A program made the position numbers and the translations under genes. The notes under the pieces were generated by a model. The model was not told where the DNA came from, ran no database searches, and was given only the letters and a program-made list of their open reading frames with translations. A DNA stretch of 64,000 bases from Parietaria judaica. Taxonomy: Eukaryota; Streptophyta; Magnoliopsida; Rosales; Urticaceae. Below are positions 37,460 through 51,495 of the stretch, one piece after another; position 1 is the stretch's first letter; each line of letters begins with the position of its first letter. Location: positions 11,056,501 through 11,120,500 of the forward strand of contig OX940862.1 in assembly GCA_954871525.1 (NCBI GenBank), read 5' to 3'.

Positions 37460-39362
37460 TCAAGCCTTTCGGGGCTCGACATAAACGGCCGTTGTTCGGG
37501 ACGGCACCGTGAAGCAGCCGGTCGATGCTTCGTAAGTAGAGCTCTTGACCACTTCATCGGTTGATGACAACTAAAACCAATTTTTTTTTTTATGAGGAAA
37601 AATGCATTACTACAAGGAAGACCAGATCTACAAGAAAATGGCTAAGACTGTTAAGGGTAGTTTAGTCATTTAGAGTTTGATTAGGAGTTTATTTGTACGC
37701 TCAGAAGTTCTCATTAGGGATTATTAAAGTTAAGTTTTAAATTTAAGATACGTTTTGTTGTTCTCTTTCCCGTTGATTCAATAAACGTATCTTATTTATG
37801 AAGACATCGGTTTGGTTCCTAAGAATAATCCACATTATTCGACGAAAAGCGAGTTCGAAAGCAAAGTGGTGCATAAGAATTTACAGAGGCAAATTGAGAT
37901 TTCGAGTTCGAAACTTTTTTGGCATAAATTCAATATAATTACCTGAATAGGGTGTAATTGAAGAGTTCTATGCATTAGCGCCGGAGTAGTGAATGATACC
38001 TCAGCCGGCCGTGCATTGAAGATTACCACAATGTACGAGTAGCTGTGACAAAGGGTAATGTCGGAACTATAAAACCTATCAATAACATCATATAGAGAAA
38101 GATGGAAGTTTCCGATTATACCCACATTGGATCAAGCTGCGGTGAGCCAGGCAATCCGTCCTCAATGGTCATTACAATGACGCCGGGGATTGATGAAGAA
38201 CCGCCATTGTGGAAACGTACTCGCTCCTAGAAAAGCAATTGTTTGATTTTTCACATTAATTATGGTGCCTATTTACGATAATATACAACTAGCACGCTTA
38301 AATATAGTTCTCACCCGAATGTCATTTTCTGTTTTCAAATGGAAAAGCGGTGAAGAGTATCGAATACGTAACAAGTTTGAGAAATTTTCAATGGCGGCAA
38401 GAATATGCTTTCTCTGAGGTTTGAATGAAGGATTGGCCAATCTAGGTTGAATTCTGAACAAAGGAACAAACTAAAACATCGGAAAACGGCATAAAATTGA
38501 GTGATAAAATGCATAATCGAGTTCATACAAAGGCCAACTCTTCTCGTTCTTTTCTTTAGGGGGTAAGCCGATGCCCCAATTGTTTGAATTGTACGTAAAG
38601 TCAATCCTGAGTAAACAAAAGTAAAAAGTCAATCGGTGTGTGAAAATTTAAAATCAGGGTTGAAAATTTCATACGGTCGATGACCTGTTAAACCAATCAC
38701 CCGAGTTGTATGAATCGCGATCGAGCGACTTTGAGCGGAGTATTTCATCCCCAGCGTGGAAGAACGGTATTCCCTGAAATCAGAATAATGAAAAGGAATT
38801 ATCAGTATAATTATAATTGTAACAAAATATGTATTTTTTTTTATGACATTTAAAGAAATCACACCTGTGAAAGTGCTATAATACTTGTAGCTAAATGATT
38901 TATCCTGCATCTCTCATCCACGGATATTTCCATCGGCGTCTACAATTTAAAATCTATGTGAGTTCAGTACCTTCATACTTAGTAAAGAAAACATTAAAAA
39001 TGTAGATCATACCTTCAGGCTTATAATGTCAAATAGCGTTTCGTTGTCGTGAGCAGAAACATAATTAATCTGGAACAGAAGAACGCCATTAGCGAGGAAT
39101 TGTGTAATTTTGATATCATGCATTTTTCAATAATTTCTGCTTAAAAAGAAAATTAAAAAAAAGAGTAGAAAAACATGGAAAGGAACACTAGCAAAGCACA
39201 TAAACACGTTTCGAGAAATAATTGCCAAATTTGTTCTCTAAGAATTTTCCATCCTAAGTTTTGATCTACATCAAGAGTTAAATACTCCTTAGAGTATGAA
39301 ACTAGATTATTACCCTAATGTGACTGATTCCACATCCTTTATCAAACCAGTTCGAGTGTGTG

Positions 39363-39422
<60 letters not shown>

Positions 39423-42400
39423 GTAGTATAAATTTGCAAAAATTGAGATTGCATTCTTACTGTTTCTGTAGGGCATGATGAATAAGCAACAGGTGACCCA
39501 TCGTGAGTTAAAATTTCGGAACCTTTTACCTAAGCATACCATAGAATAAAAAGACAAGTCAAACTATTTCATATTTCGAAAATTAATTCAAGAAAAGCAC
39601 TAATAAAATTAGATATTTCATACAGTTCAAGATATATAATTATATATATCTACAACTTTACATGATAAAACTTGATGGACTACTGCACTACCTCCTTTCC
39701 TTCACAATTAGTCAGCACAAAGTCCCTCAAATTTGCAGCGAGCCCGATCTGAAAACGAGTAACACTATTTAACTAAAAAATCCTAAGGATATTGAAACAC
39801 TAAATTCGATGCCGCTTTGGTGAATTATACCTGGATGTGATCCGTCGATACTGCTAACATTTCTCCAGCAGCTGTGCCATGGTTGTGATTGTTAGGCTGC
39901 AGAAGATGAAAAAAGTACCATCATCAATTAAACAAAATCTTATTCACACACAAAACTAAACATGTGTGGTAATAATTTTTTTTACAATTTTCAACTGGTC
40001 AGTCTCATTTGGCGGGCTATTTGATGGAATGAAATTTCTAAGTCCCATTTAAATGGTGACAGGTTTGTGAAAAATATAATTATGGTACTCTGTTTTACAT
40101 TATAAAAATACCTGCAGTAGGAGGCCAGTCACAAATCCTTGCTGAAGAGGATGCCCAAATGGAGATCCGCCGAGTACCGCGTCCCGAATTCGATCGTTAA
40201 AGCTGATTGCAATTAAGATACACCCGTATAATAAAGATTTTTATGAAACCTTAAATTAATAAAATTGGCAATTTTCATATTTTATAGATCATGCCAAAGT
40301 GAGCACTGCTACATATATTCACATTGCATTTGATTCTTGCATAAATAGCGGTTTGATATCTGTAAAAAAATACCTCCCTATTCCAGTTCCGTGAAGATTG
40401 AACTGTGACGCATTTATTCCACGTCCATTCCTAGCAACTTCACCGAAATCCCATCCTTCGCCGTATCTAAATATTGACAATTTTTGTAATGAGATAATAT
40501 AAAATTATTAATGGATGGTAAAATAAAAGAAAATAGTAGCCGGTGAAACCTACATGTAAACACTTGAACCATCAACACCATCCTTTTCCTTTGTTAGGCT
40601 GCAGATTGACTGCTTTGCTTGTACCTAAAGAAAGAATATTATATATATTTACTCAACTCTTCTATGATCATACCATTCACCATACATTGAACCAAACAAT
40701 TTCTTACCATTGTTCTTTTCATTATATGACCCATGAGGTCGAACCGGAAACCATCAACCTGACAAGAAGTCACGATGAAACCCGTCAAGCACATATTCAA
40801 AATGAGCCATAACAATCGTAAACCTTGAAAGTGACTAAGTAATACGACTAAGAAAGATCATATTCACTTTAACTTTTGTGAATTTGGCGAGAAATAATTT
40901 TTTTTTTTATTGCTTAATGAAAAATGCAATTCAACCAACTTATACAAATTCAGTAAAATAAAGACCTTAAATTAATAAATTAAAGAACAAAACTAACCCT
41001 AACTATAATAAAGCATGAATAAAATTATTATACACCTTATAATCGACAACCCAGTGAAGAAGATCATCAAGAATCAAACGCTGAACCATAAAATGCTCGC
41101 TGGCAGTGTTGTTGACACACGTGCTATTCTCAATAAAACCGTCGGTGTTTCTTCTCAAATAATAACCTGGCACAATCTGTAGCATGTCACATCTCTCATG
41201 ATAAGTAATAGAGAGGGTAATAACTATTAACATAAAGTAGAAAATTTTACTCAGGATTTAAGTTTATTTTCCGGTGCAGGATTATATACATACAACCAAC
41301 CTTATCAAGAACTGAATTCTTATCAGTTGGCCCGCTCCCATGCAAATGATTATAGACAACATCCAATACGACACGCAATCCAATTTGGTTAAGTGCCTGC
41401 ACCAAATTTTGTGTCTTTAATCAGTAAAGGGATATCAATAAACATTAAGATTGGTAATTATTTTTTTTCCTCAAAGAAATTGTTGATTTCAGAAAACAAA
41501 CTGACGATATAGATAATCACGAGACCTGAACCATCCTTCTAAACTCGATGATGCGACATGAACCGTTTGGATTACTTGCATAGCTTCCTTTAGGAACTCC
41601 CCAAAGCACTGGATTATAACTACATAGAAATTAAGATTGATGAAATTTGAGAGAATGCTGGAATGACTGAAAGTAGAACCTCAAGTAATCTTAGGATGTC
41701 GAATAAAAATAAACGACATTCTAATAAGGAATCTTATAAGTCCTACATTGACTAAGTACAACGATGTCAACAAACAAGCAGATCACACAAATGCTGATAT
41801 TTCTGTCAAACAAAGTTTCTAAAGCATACCCCCAATTATAACCATCTTCATTTTGAATAGCTGTAATCAAAGCTTGTTGCTCAGCTGAATCCGGGGCAAA
41901 CTTCTCAAGTATTTTGGTGTCTGCAGTGAACAACAGACGAGTCGTTTTTTAACAGGTAAAGTTGTGAAGGAAAAAAATCAGTGTTGTGAAAAACGACATT
42001 GAGGCGCGCCTCTCAGTGAGGGGCATGGCATTTTCGCAACGAGGCTTACGCCTCGGAAGGGAAGATTGAGGCGTGCGCCTCGGCATGCGCCTCGGTTGTT
42101 ATTTTGTCGCCTCGAGGCGACGCCTCGAGGCTTTAAATAATATTCTTGTGATTTTTTTCCAAATCTTTCCAAATCTTCGAGTTAATTTTTAATATATTAT
42201 TAGTATTTCATATCTTTTTTTTTTATTAACCTAATATTCAGGAATCAAAATATTGTTACCTATTTTAAAGCTAATAATTAATACGTATGATATCAATTTA
42301 AAAACAAAACCCTACTATATAATATATGATATCAATACCATCCTCTGCTATTGCCTGTCCTCATTCCTCTGCATTCTAAAACCTCATTCCTCTGCGCACG

Positions 42401-44685
42401 GCTGCTTTGGATTAGGCTTTATTTTAAAAAAATTATTTTATCTATCTTATTTAATATATATATTATTTATATAATATTTATTAAGGCTTACGCCTCGAAC
42501 GCCTCGAGGGTATACGCCTCGAGGCAAGGCGAGAAAACGCCTCGAGGCTTAAATACGTTATTCACAACATTGAAAAAAATGTCCGACAAAGAAGAAAAAA
42601 TTACCAACTGATTTCCACTTCTCCTTCTCATCGTCCACATCGGCAAACTGGTAGGTCGGTAGCAGGTGGATGTGAGTTAAGCCAGCATCTGACAATTTCT
42701 TTAGATGGGAAACACCCGCCGAGTCCTTCAAACAGTTAACGTGCAGTGTTAATCATATTTTAAAAATATATATTTTCAGGAAATTTTGTCCAATCTTCAA
42801 ATTTAGAGATATACTTATCAAAATGGATAAAAAGAAATATACTTGGAAAGTGAATGCCAAATAACCACCACAAAGTTCATGATTTACAGTCTCATCACTG
42901 GCACTGCAAGAGAAACAATCCACATCAGAAAAATTGGAAGAGTATAAAACTAATAGAGATTTTATTACTACCTGAAATCTCTTATATGCAACTCGTATAT
43001 GCTTGTATCTGAGAATGATCGTATCGCAGGCTTTTCTTGTGCCAATTTATTCCATCCTTCGGGTTTTAGATCATCACTATCTATATCAACAAACAACGTC
43101 CTGCATCCATCTCCTGAAAGCCTTCCATACAATGGTGATAATATCAACTCAATTAATGAAGAAAAAGGTTATACAAAAATTCATAAATCGACAGTCAAAA
43201 TCAGTAGAAGAAGAATTACAAATTTACCCTCTAGCGTAAGGGTCATTTGCACGGCATTTTTCAATTTGCGATGTACTAGGATGGTACACAGACACGTCAT
43301 ACACATAATAGCAACCGTCCCAACTCAACGGTCCTTTAGTGCTCCAAACGCCATTACTCTCCTCAAGCTGGACAATCTCAAGAGAATCTCCACCGTACGG
43401 ATCGTCATATACAGAAACCGCAACAGCCTGTTCCAATACAGAAGAAAATCGTGATTGGGACAAAAGGAGTAAGGGTGAAATCGGAAACAGTTTTTTCTTA
43501 ATGAAACACTGGACACTTAAAACCGTTATCGGTGAAAGAAAACAGACGTTTTTTTTTTTCCGGAAAAAACCAAATGTTTCGGTTATTCAGTTTCCGGTGA
43601 ACCGGATTTCAGTGCATTAGCCGACTTCACGTGTAAAAGTTTCACCACTAGCCATGTGAAGCATCTATGCCTAATTATACCTGAGCAGTAGGTGCCCAGA
43701 GAAAAAGCGATATAGCTTCTCCGGAATAAACCGCACCAAGAGGACCACTGTAAGAGAACAGTTCGTCCAAAACGCCAGGTAACTGCAAACCAGTAATGTT
43801 GGTACATGTTCCATTTGCTGCAAGGCACACAAGAACAAAAAACATTTATCACTATGTTTAGATGAACAACCCTAGTTTAGTACATCGATTTCAGAGTTAT
43901 TAACACCGAAGAAGAAAAACGCTTACCATTGAACGCAGCGACTGCAAGTTGAGACTTCAGAAGAGACTTGACATCCAAACCAGGAGGCAATCTGAAAGCT
44001 CTGTAACCTCGAATATGAGGAAACTTTTCAATTACCTATGAGAACAAACAAACGAATCGGATCGCCTTCTTCGCTTTCGGTTTCCATTTTCAGAAAATCA
44101 TTTCTAAAAACAGCTCAAGAAACGATCATGAATTCTTACAGCTTGGGGAAGCCCGTGGCTATCCTCTTCAAGCTTCACTTCCACGTCCTGACCTGCATCA
44201 ATCCTCACAGAAATCAAACGAGTATCAACAAAAATACAGATTCGCAGATCAAGACCGCAAACCTCGAACACCGCCGTCTTCCGAAACCGACAAATCGGCG
44301 ACCGCGCTGGCGAGCAGACAGCACGAGCCACCTCCAACGTCCACATTCCACGCAATAATCGACTCGCTGATCCAAAACGCTCGCGAGCAGAGCAGATCGT
44401 CACGAAGCTGATCACAACCTCAAATTCTCATCAATACCGGTTTATTCGGATCTCGAAAAGAACAGAGAGAGATGGACGTACCACAGAGGTGTGCGGAGAA
44501 GCGTCGACGGACATGGACGCGGTGGCGGTGAATCGGAGAAGCGGCGATCGCCGGCGGCGGTGGTGGAGGGGTTTGGGTATGGCGGTGGTGAAACGACGTC
44601 GTTTTGGAGGGGAGGTCGTTAAGAATGGGTGTGGCGGGAAACGGAGAAGAGGACGAGTAAAGGGGAGGAGTTGCGACACCACCAT
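37460..44685 (-). CDS. LDA: Plastid limit dextrinase (pullulanase-type starch debranching enzyme)
   Basis: I could place 28 exons on the minus strand, all in frame, for 949 residues (Arabidopsis LDA/PU1 is about 965). Exons run 44685-44482, 44407-44263, 44192-44140, 44035-43927, 43817-43681, 43427-43228, 43121-42972, 42903-42843, 42725-42605, 41920-41830, 41619-41526, 41396-41301, 41176-41036, 40758-40708, 40624-40554, 40466-40374, 40202-40112, 39896-39831, 39748-39692, 39529-39461, 39069-39013, 38939-38865, 38773-38685, 38606-38529, 38453-38315, 38226-38126, 38042-37943, 37570-37460. The enzyme hydrolyses alpha-1,6 branches of limit dextrins in plastids. Residues 1 to about 57 are an Arg/Ser/Pro-rich transit peptide. 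GH13 residues are visible: Asp541 ([10 protein letters not shown]), Glu578 (YGEGWDFGE), Asp708 ([10 protein letters not shown]), plus [12 protein letters not shown]. All catalytic sites are intact. Intron 9 carries a hAT insertion. Confidence 0.95.
39366..39419. repeat. (AT)n microsatellite in limit dextrinase intron 20
   Basis: About 27 AT units between exons 39529-39461 and 39069-39013. Confidence 0.9.
41979..42572. mobile_element. Non-autonomous hAT element, 594 bp, in limit dextrinase intron 9
   Basis: The ends CAGTGTTGTGAAAAACG and the inverse of CAATGTTGTGAATAACG match at 15 of 17 positions. An 8-bp duplication AAAAAAAT flanks it (41971-41978 and 42573-42580), as for hAT elements, though an A-rich duplication is weaker evidence than a mixed one. 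Subterminal regions are packed with GCCTCGAGGC palindromes, unusually GC-rich for an intron here. No coding frame. Confidence 0.82.
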
Positions 44686-47600
44686 TTCTTTTTTTGGAGG
44701 CTTTCACTCAGTCACTAGTCCACACTCACTAACTATATATCTTTTAGAATATAAAATTAAAAAATAGCATAAATAATAATAATTTAAGTATTTATGTGTC
44801 AATACTCAATAGTAACTAAAGAACTTTGGATATTTTTGTAATTTTATTCATTAATTTTTATATTTTATATATAAGATTGTATATCTACTAAATGATAATT
44901 ACTTAAGTATTTATGTTAATAATAATTAAGAATTTATATTGTAATAAAGATTGATATTTTGTGAATTTAATAATTTAGTACAAACTAAATTAACAATTTT
45001 TAACAAATTGATACTTTTACTTATACAAAATAAAATTTAAAATACGTCGTAATAATATTGGAATTTAAGTATTTTTGCTGTGTTATCCCTCTTAATAATA
45101 TTGGTTTTTTTTATTATTATTATTCATATGGAAAGTTCATAATTTATTCTCGGTAATATTAATCTTTTTTTTTGGGGGCCGATTATCGCAAATTTCGCGC
45201 AAATTTAATTTATGACTGTATTAGAGATGGTATGAGTGTATTTAATTTAGGTTTTTGTAATATTTTTAAAATTATACCGTGTGTCGCAGAAGCGATGGGA
45301 ATAGCCATGGAGTTTTTTTGTAAGGAAAATATTTTACTTAAAATTAACCAAAAAAACGTGAAACGCCATCTAAATGAAAGAGAACAAAAATTTGATAGTG
45401 TGCTGTAATAAAAACGACATAAGATTAACATGAAGTACAAACGACGATAAAATGAGAGACTTTCTGACATTGATAAAAAAAAAGATACAGAGTACGGATA
45501 GATCGTGGTACTGTAGAAAACGACAATCAAGATGAAAAACAACATAGTAAATCTTGCTGAGACGACATGAAAAAATAAGAAGAGAATTTGAAGACGACTG
45601 CACAAAACGACAACGCTGCCTTTACATTCCAACTAATAACATATTTAGGGAGTTAGCGGCATAAGTTCCAATTTTCTAACTATAAGTATTTTTTTTGGTC
45701 GGATAAATTGCCAAATCATAGGCGTAAAAGCAAGCTACATCTACCACTTTAACGGCTATTTTAGTATCTGTGGCATGCTCTTATAAGAGTTTGGCAATAT
45801 TGCCTACAAAGTATTTATCATTATTTTTTGAAAGAAAATTGATACTTGTGCCTACATACGACTGAAGAAAAGGTACTATATATATAATTATATATATAAG
45901 GGGTATTATTAGCAAAAGTAGTCAACTTATTTAGTTTGAATCAATTATATAGCCAATGCGATTTAATGTTGGCAATAGTATCTAAAGTTTGTTAATCGTC
46001 TTTAATGCAAATTTTCATCCACTTATTTTTTAGCACAGTCAATCAAACGGTGATGTGGCATTGTTGACCGCCACATGGACAATCACGTGGCACGCCACAT
46101 CATTTTTAATTTTTGATTTTTTATTTAATTTAGGTTATTTAATTTACTTAGTTTATTTTTCGTCAAAAAATTAATACTTAGTTTATTTAATTACTTATTC
46201 ATATAGTTTATTTAATTACTTATTTCTAAAGCGCGGGTCCCACTCATTCATGTCATGCTATAAGAAACATAGTTATAGCTCGGTTTGACTTTTTTTTTTT
46301 TTTTTTTCAGGTTTTGGTTCACTTTTTCGGTACGAGCTCGGGTTGAATTTTTTCATCCGGGTTCAGTTTAACTTTTTTTTTATCCGAGGTCGCCTTGATT
46401 TTTATCCAGGTTACGTTGGACTCAATTTGAATTTTCTTGGCAGAGCTCGGGTTAACTTTTACAGTTTGTGGTTATGGATTAGTAAATTATACAAGATTTT
46501 TCCCTAGTATGATGTATACTATTATATTATTCTTAGTTTTAATTTTTTTAAACTTTACTCTTTCAAACAAAAAACCTCACTGAATTATGAAATAAATACG
46601 TCTCTAGATTAATCACAATAACACAAGAATAGTTAAAAAAAACAATATTCCCATTAAGATAGAATATAATATATTCAATCCGAATCCGGTCTAAAAAAGT
46701 CAACCCTGCCTGGATGGGAAAAGTCAATATGAGCTTGAACTAAAAAGTCAATAAACCCGACCCAAAAAAATTAAACCGAGTTTGGTGATAAGATATCTTT
46801 TGTTGTAACAAATATAAAATAAAATCCTTATGCTCGTGTGAAAAATTCATAGTGATGTAAGATTCTTGAAAATTCATTTTTAAAGCATGGAACAAATCAT
46901 TTTTATCTATCAAATGCTATATTATGGTATACATGTTCTTCAAATATTTGGCTATAGAATTTAATTGAAGTTTACTTGATGAAGCTGAGAGGTTAATTCT
47001 GTTGATTATTATTACATATTGTATATTGTAAAGTTTATTAATGAAATACCCAATTACTTGCTGGAATTGCTTGGGCAGCAAGAAAACTTTGAGATCACTG
47101 AGTGACGATAGTGCTAAAAAAGCCAACAACATGCCATAATTAGCAATAATAAGAAATATTTTGGCCACAAGTTTATTATAATGAAAATATATTGTGGTTA
47201 AAAAGTTCAAGTTATTAATATTATATGCACATGCAATACAACGATGAAGGCTACAACTTACGTAAAATATAAGAAACTATGTTTCAAAATCATATATATG
47301 CAGATTTTCACTTTCTTTTAATGATAAAATCACGAGTTCTTATTTTTGGGGGTTATTCTGAATTTTAAAAAGCTAAAAATTAATTTCAATTTTTTTTTTT
47401 TTTTTACGATCGAGATTCCAGAATTACTTGTAAAAAATAATTTATAGGAATCATTAAATCTGTACCTGATGGGACAGTTTAAATTAATGAACGTTATTAT
47501 TAATAAAATAATATCAGAATTATTCTAAAAAATAAATATAAAAGCGGAATTCCACAGTCCTATTTAATCTAATTGTTCCGTGTGAGGAAGATAACAAAAT

Positions 47601-47986
47601 AAATATTTGAAATATCGACCAAAATAAAAGCATTTTTTTAAGTCATTGTCGCATATATAATAGGTGTTATCTGAATAATTTATCGTAAAATAGGATTACT
47701 AACCGTCCAGAAACTATATAATAATATTAAACAAGAATGAGGGTAGTTAGATGCACATATTTTAAACGTATACTTATTATTTTGGACTCGTTGACTCTAG
47801 AAGGTTTAAATATTCAATAAATAAACTATATGATTTTGAAGTGATAATTAGGACAAAGAAGGTAAGGTCTTTATTTACGTAGATAAATAATAAAAGAGTA
47901 TATGTTATATATATATATATATACATATATAAATACATGTATTTAAGAGAGTACAAAACCAGATTTGATATCTTAACAAAGTCTTA
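44686..47986. other. Intergenic, limit dextrinase promoter side and repeats
   Basis: The first part is the promoter of the minus-strand limit dextrinase gene. At 45410-45620 the word AACGACA recurs. No gene is supported; the frames at 45172 and 45210 have no recognisable domain. Confidence 0.45.
45899..46110. repeat. Single-arm relic of the fold-back family
   Basis: Words such as GCAAAAGTAGTCAACTTATTT, GCGATTTAATGTTGGCAATAG and CACATGGACAATCACGTGGC line up in order with the left arm of the element at 8862. No right arm was found nearby. Confidence 0.45.
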
Positions 47987-48360
47987 GACTGTGTTTGTTT
48001 ATATTAATATTAAGACGTCTTAATATGAATGCACATGTGATTAATAAGATCTTGTATCTAAGTCTAAATGACTAATAATTAACATTGTTTGTTTTTTAAG
48101 ATCTGAACGCAAAGCTAAACGTAGTTTTGTATTGAATTTAAAGTATATCATACAATTATTACTTTTTATTATAAAACTACTATAAGTATATTGATTTTAT
48201 TATATAAATCTATAATAATTACAATATTTATAATATTTAACCATAATATTTCATTAATATATATGCAAAAAAAATATTTAATAGAATTTAATAAATAAAT
48301 AAAAAATCACTTAATGAACTTAAATTATTCAGATTAAGAGTTTTATTGCAAACAGACCCT
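47987..48360. repeat. MITE-like element with CTTAATCTGAAT words
   Basis: The left end GACTGTGTTTGTTTATATTA and the inverse of the right end (AGGGTCTGTTTGCAATAAAA) share a GTCTGTTTG core. Internal TTAAGACGTCTTAA is palindromic. No clean target duplication was seen. Confidence 0.45.
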
Positions 48361-48362
48361 TT

Positions 48363-49077
48363 GGGTCTGTTTGGTTAGCTATTTAGAAACCCGTTTTTAA
48401 TGTTTTGGTTTGAATTTTTTATTTGGAAAATCGGTTTGATAAACCATGTTTTTGAATTTTGTTTGGTTAAGTTCTCTACTTAACATGTTTTTAGAAACAA
48501 AAACTGAAATCATATTTGGTTAAGTTTTTAGATTTTAATCTGTTTTTAAAATAATAAAATATAACAAATTCAATTAATATATATATAATATCTACAATAT
48601 TATATTTGTTATCGTATCACTAATAAATGTAAATAAATAAAATCGTGCAGAGCTTAAGTTTTACATTTAAATACAAAATTATAACATAATCAATTTACAT
48701 GTTCCTATTCAGACGATATTAAAAAAAAATAAAGAACATAATTTATATAGGAAGTTTATTGAGGAGGTAGATTTAGTAGCTAATAAATAGAAGATAGTGG
48801 CAAGGAAATATGAATCGTGGTCAAAAGTGATAGAGAAAAAAAAGGAGAGGGAAGTGAAAGTAGTTACAGAGAAAAAGTTCCAAAAAATTAGGAAACATAA
48901 CTGGGAAAACAGCATAGACCTGTTTTCCACATTCCTTTGTTAATTTTTCAAACCAAAAATTAATTTTTTAAAATCAATTTTAAAAAACTTAACCAAACGT
49001 GGATTATCAAACTAATTTAACACTTTTTGAGACCAAAACACAAAAACAGGTTTTTCAAAAGCTAACCAAACAGGCCC
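48363..49077. mobile_element. MITE-like element with GGGYCTGTTTGGTTAGCT ends
   Basis: The left end GGGTCTGTTTGGTTAGCT is mirrored by AGCTAACCAAACAGGCCC on the right, one difference in 18. Inner inverted words (TTTGGTTAAGTT with AACTTAACCAAA) extend the arms. It directly abuts the preceding element. The flanks give no convincing duplication, so the superfamily is uncertain. Confidence 0.55.
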
Positions 49078-49847
49078 AAACGGTTCCGAACCCTGAAGAG
49101 AATCTCTGGCTTTCAATTTTTTTTTTTTTAAAGAATATAAATATAAGGTCGAGTTCCTTTTTAGTTTTTGTTTTTTGTAATAAATATAATCGAGACTGGA
49201 AACTTTTTGTTTAAATGCTGGTTCAGTGACAATTACGCTTTTAAAACACGTCAAGCTATCAAAATCTATCAACATTAACAAGAGAGACAAAATTTATATT
49301 GAAACAAAAGAAGCTTCCAAGAAATAACTTAGAAAATGCTAAAATAATATATTAAAAATATAGTTTTTTGCACATTAAGTTACTAACAATTGACAAGTGA
49401 AGCATCCAGGAAAACTCACCATCAAAACCAAGACCAAGCAAAAATAAATAAAAAACAATTCTTTCAAATTTACTTAAGAACTAACAAAAATAAAAGAAAT
49501 TCAGAAAAAAAAATATATATCCCTACAAGACAAACAAAGCTTTTAGATTCCTATAAAATATATTTTTTAGTCATGAAAAAATTATCCTTTAACTATATTT
49601 AATAAAATTTAGCTTGATGGTTGCCTTCAAATCTTTAAAAATTCATTATGATTAAGCGACTATACCTAAAACATAATTATTTATGAATCTTACTTAATTA
49701 ATTGTATTAAAAGATAATCACTATCATAATCATTAATCAAATTTATGTGTGCCTATTCAACACACAAAGATGTGTGCTGTTTCATTGACCTAAGAAATTA
49801 ATTAAAAGGCGAATTTTGTTTAGTCACCGAACTTCTAATATGAGTTA

Positions 49848-50838
49848 GGGTAAATTACGGCTAATGTACCTAATGTTTGATTTTTTTGTGAGTTATGTAC
49901 TCAATGTTTATTTTTGGTGGCCAGTGTACCCAATGTTTGATCTGTTAGATATTTTCGTGTTTTCCGTTAGTTGACCGTTAGAGAGTTATCCTTCTCTATA
50001 TGCACACTTTTTATATTTTTGACATGACTCACTCATTTTTTGTCCAAATTTTATACATGACCTATGGTTGGAAAGACAAGAGATAGATATACAACTTTTA
50101 TGTTTTAAGTTTTGTAAAATAAGTTTTAGAAAAATACGAAATTTCAAATATAACGTAACTATTGGACGTAAGTTTAATGCAAAATATTTGTTTCGAGAAA
50201 ATTTTACCATACTTAATGACTTTTATGATTAAAAATAAAACTAATAAGTTGTAGATAAATATTTTATCTTTCCAGCGGATGTTTATTTATAAATTTTGGA
50301 CAAAAGATGAGTAAGTTATGCCAAAAATATGAAAGATTATTTCACATCACATGCACCATATTTTTGGCATAACTCACTCGTTTTTTATATAAAATTTATA
50401 AATAAACACCCGTTAGAAAGATAAAATATTTATCTAAAAATTTTTAGTTTTACGTTTCACCATATAAAGTCATTAAATATATTAAAATTTGCTCGAAACA
50501 AATATTTTGTATTAAACTAACGTCTAATTTTACGTTGTATTTGAAATTTTGTATTTTTCTATAACTTATTTTACAAATCTTAAAACAACAAAGTTGTAGA
50601 TCTATCGCTTATCTTTCTAACCATAGGTCGGGCATAAATTTTAGACAAAAAATGAGTGAGTTATGTCAAAAATACGAAAAGTGTACATGTAGAGGATGAT
50701 AACTCTCTAACGGTCAACTAACGGAAAACACGAAAATATCTAACAGATCAAATATTGGGTACATTAGCCACCAAAAATATACATTGGGTACATAATTTGC
50801 AAAAGATTAAATATTGAGTACATTAGCCACAATTTACC
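49848..50838. mobile_element. MULE-like fold-back element, 991 bp
   Basis: The two halves are inverted copies: GGGTAAATTACGGCTAATG on the left against CATTAGCCACAATTTACC on the right, with GTTAGTTGACCGTTAGAGAG mirrored by CTCTAACGGTCAACTAAC, and inner arms inverted to the centre near 50343. Flanks are TATGAGTTA and TATTAGTTA, a 9-bp duplication with one mismatch. The more diverged ends suggest an older insertion than those at 8862 and 33378. No coding frame. Confidence 0.82.
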
Positions 50839-50847
50839 TATTAGTTA

Positions 50848-51495
50848 TAAACAAGACAATTCCAAAATTTTGTAGCCCTCCACAAACACCAATTTATCAT
50901 ATGATTTTTTTTATTATTATTATTGCATACCATATTATTATCGTAAATTTTGATGGAAGTAATTCCAAGTTAAAATAAGCACAAATAAATATCTCAATAC
51001 CCCAATTTTATTATTATACATAAAAGCTGAAAAATGACAATAAACATGAAATTCGACAACAAACGTGCACAAAAACTAAAACGCAGCGACTCAGGCAAAA
51101 AGAAGTTCCTAGGCCCTGAAAGTGGCGGAATCCGGATGCGAGAAACCATTCTCGATGTAGCTACCATCTCGAGCTATGCTCAAATCAGACACTCGAGTAA
51201 AAAATATTTATGATCTCCGAAAACCAACGTGAGCGCTTCTCGTATATCGCTTTTCGGTGGTAAGAAGTATAAGTCCATCAAATTCTTTATCACTAAGATA
51301 TTATTGAAAGAAACAATACACGTTAATTAGTGTAGTATATATAATATATTGTCTCGTCGAATAATAGTACTAATAATAGCCACCAAACTCTTCATCACAA
51401 AGATATTGTTGAGAAAATTCAAACTCTATCTCTCTCCTTCTCGCTTTCAAGTTTCAATAGACAAACACAAACACGACTCTCTCTCCCCAACAGCG
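50848..51495. other. Intergenic, promoter side of first NLR gene
   Basis: A GC-richer patch at about 51070-51250 has no recognisable coding frame on either strand. The rest is AT-rich and should include the promoter and leader of the NLR gene. Confidence 0.45.
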
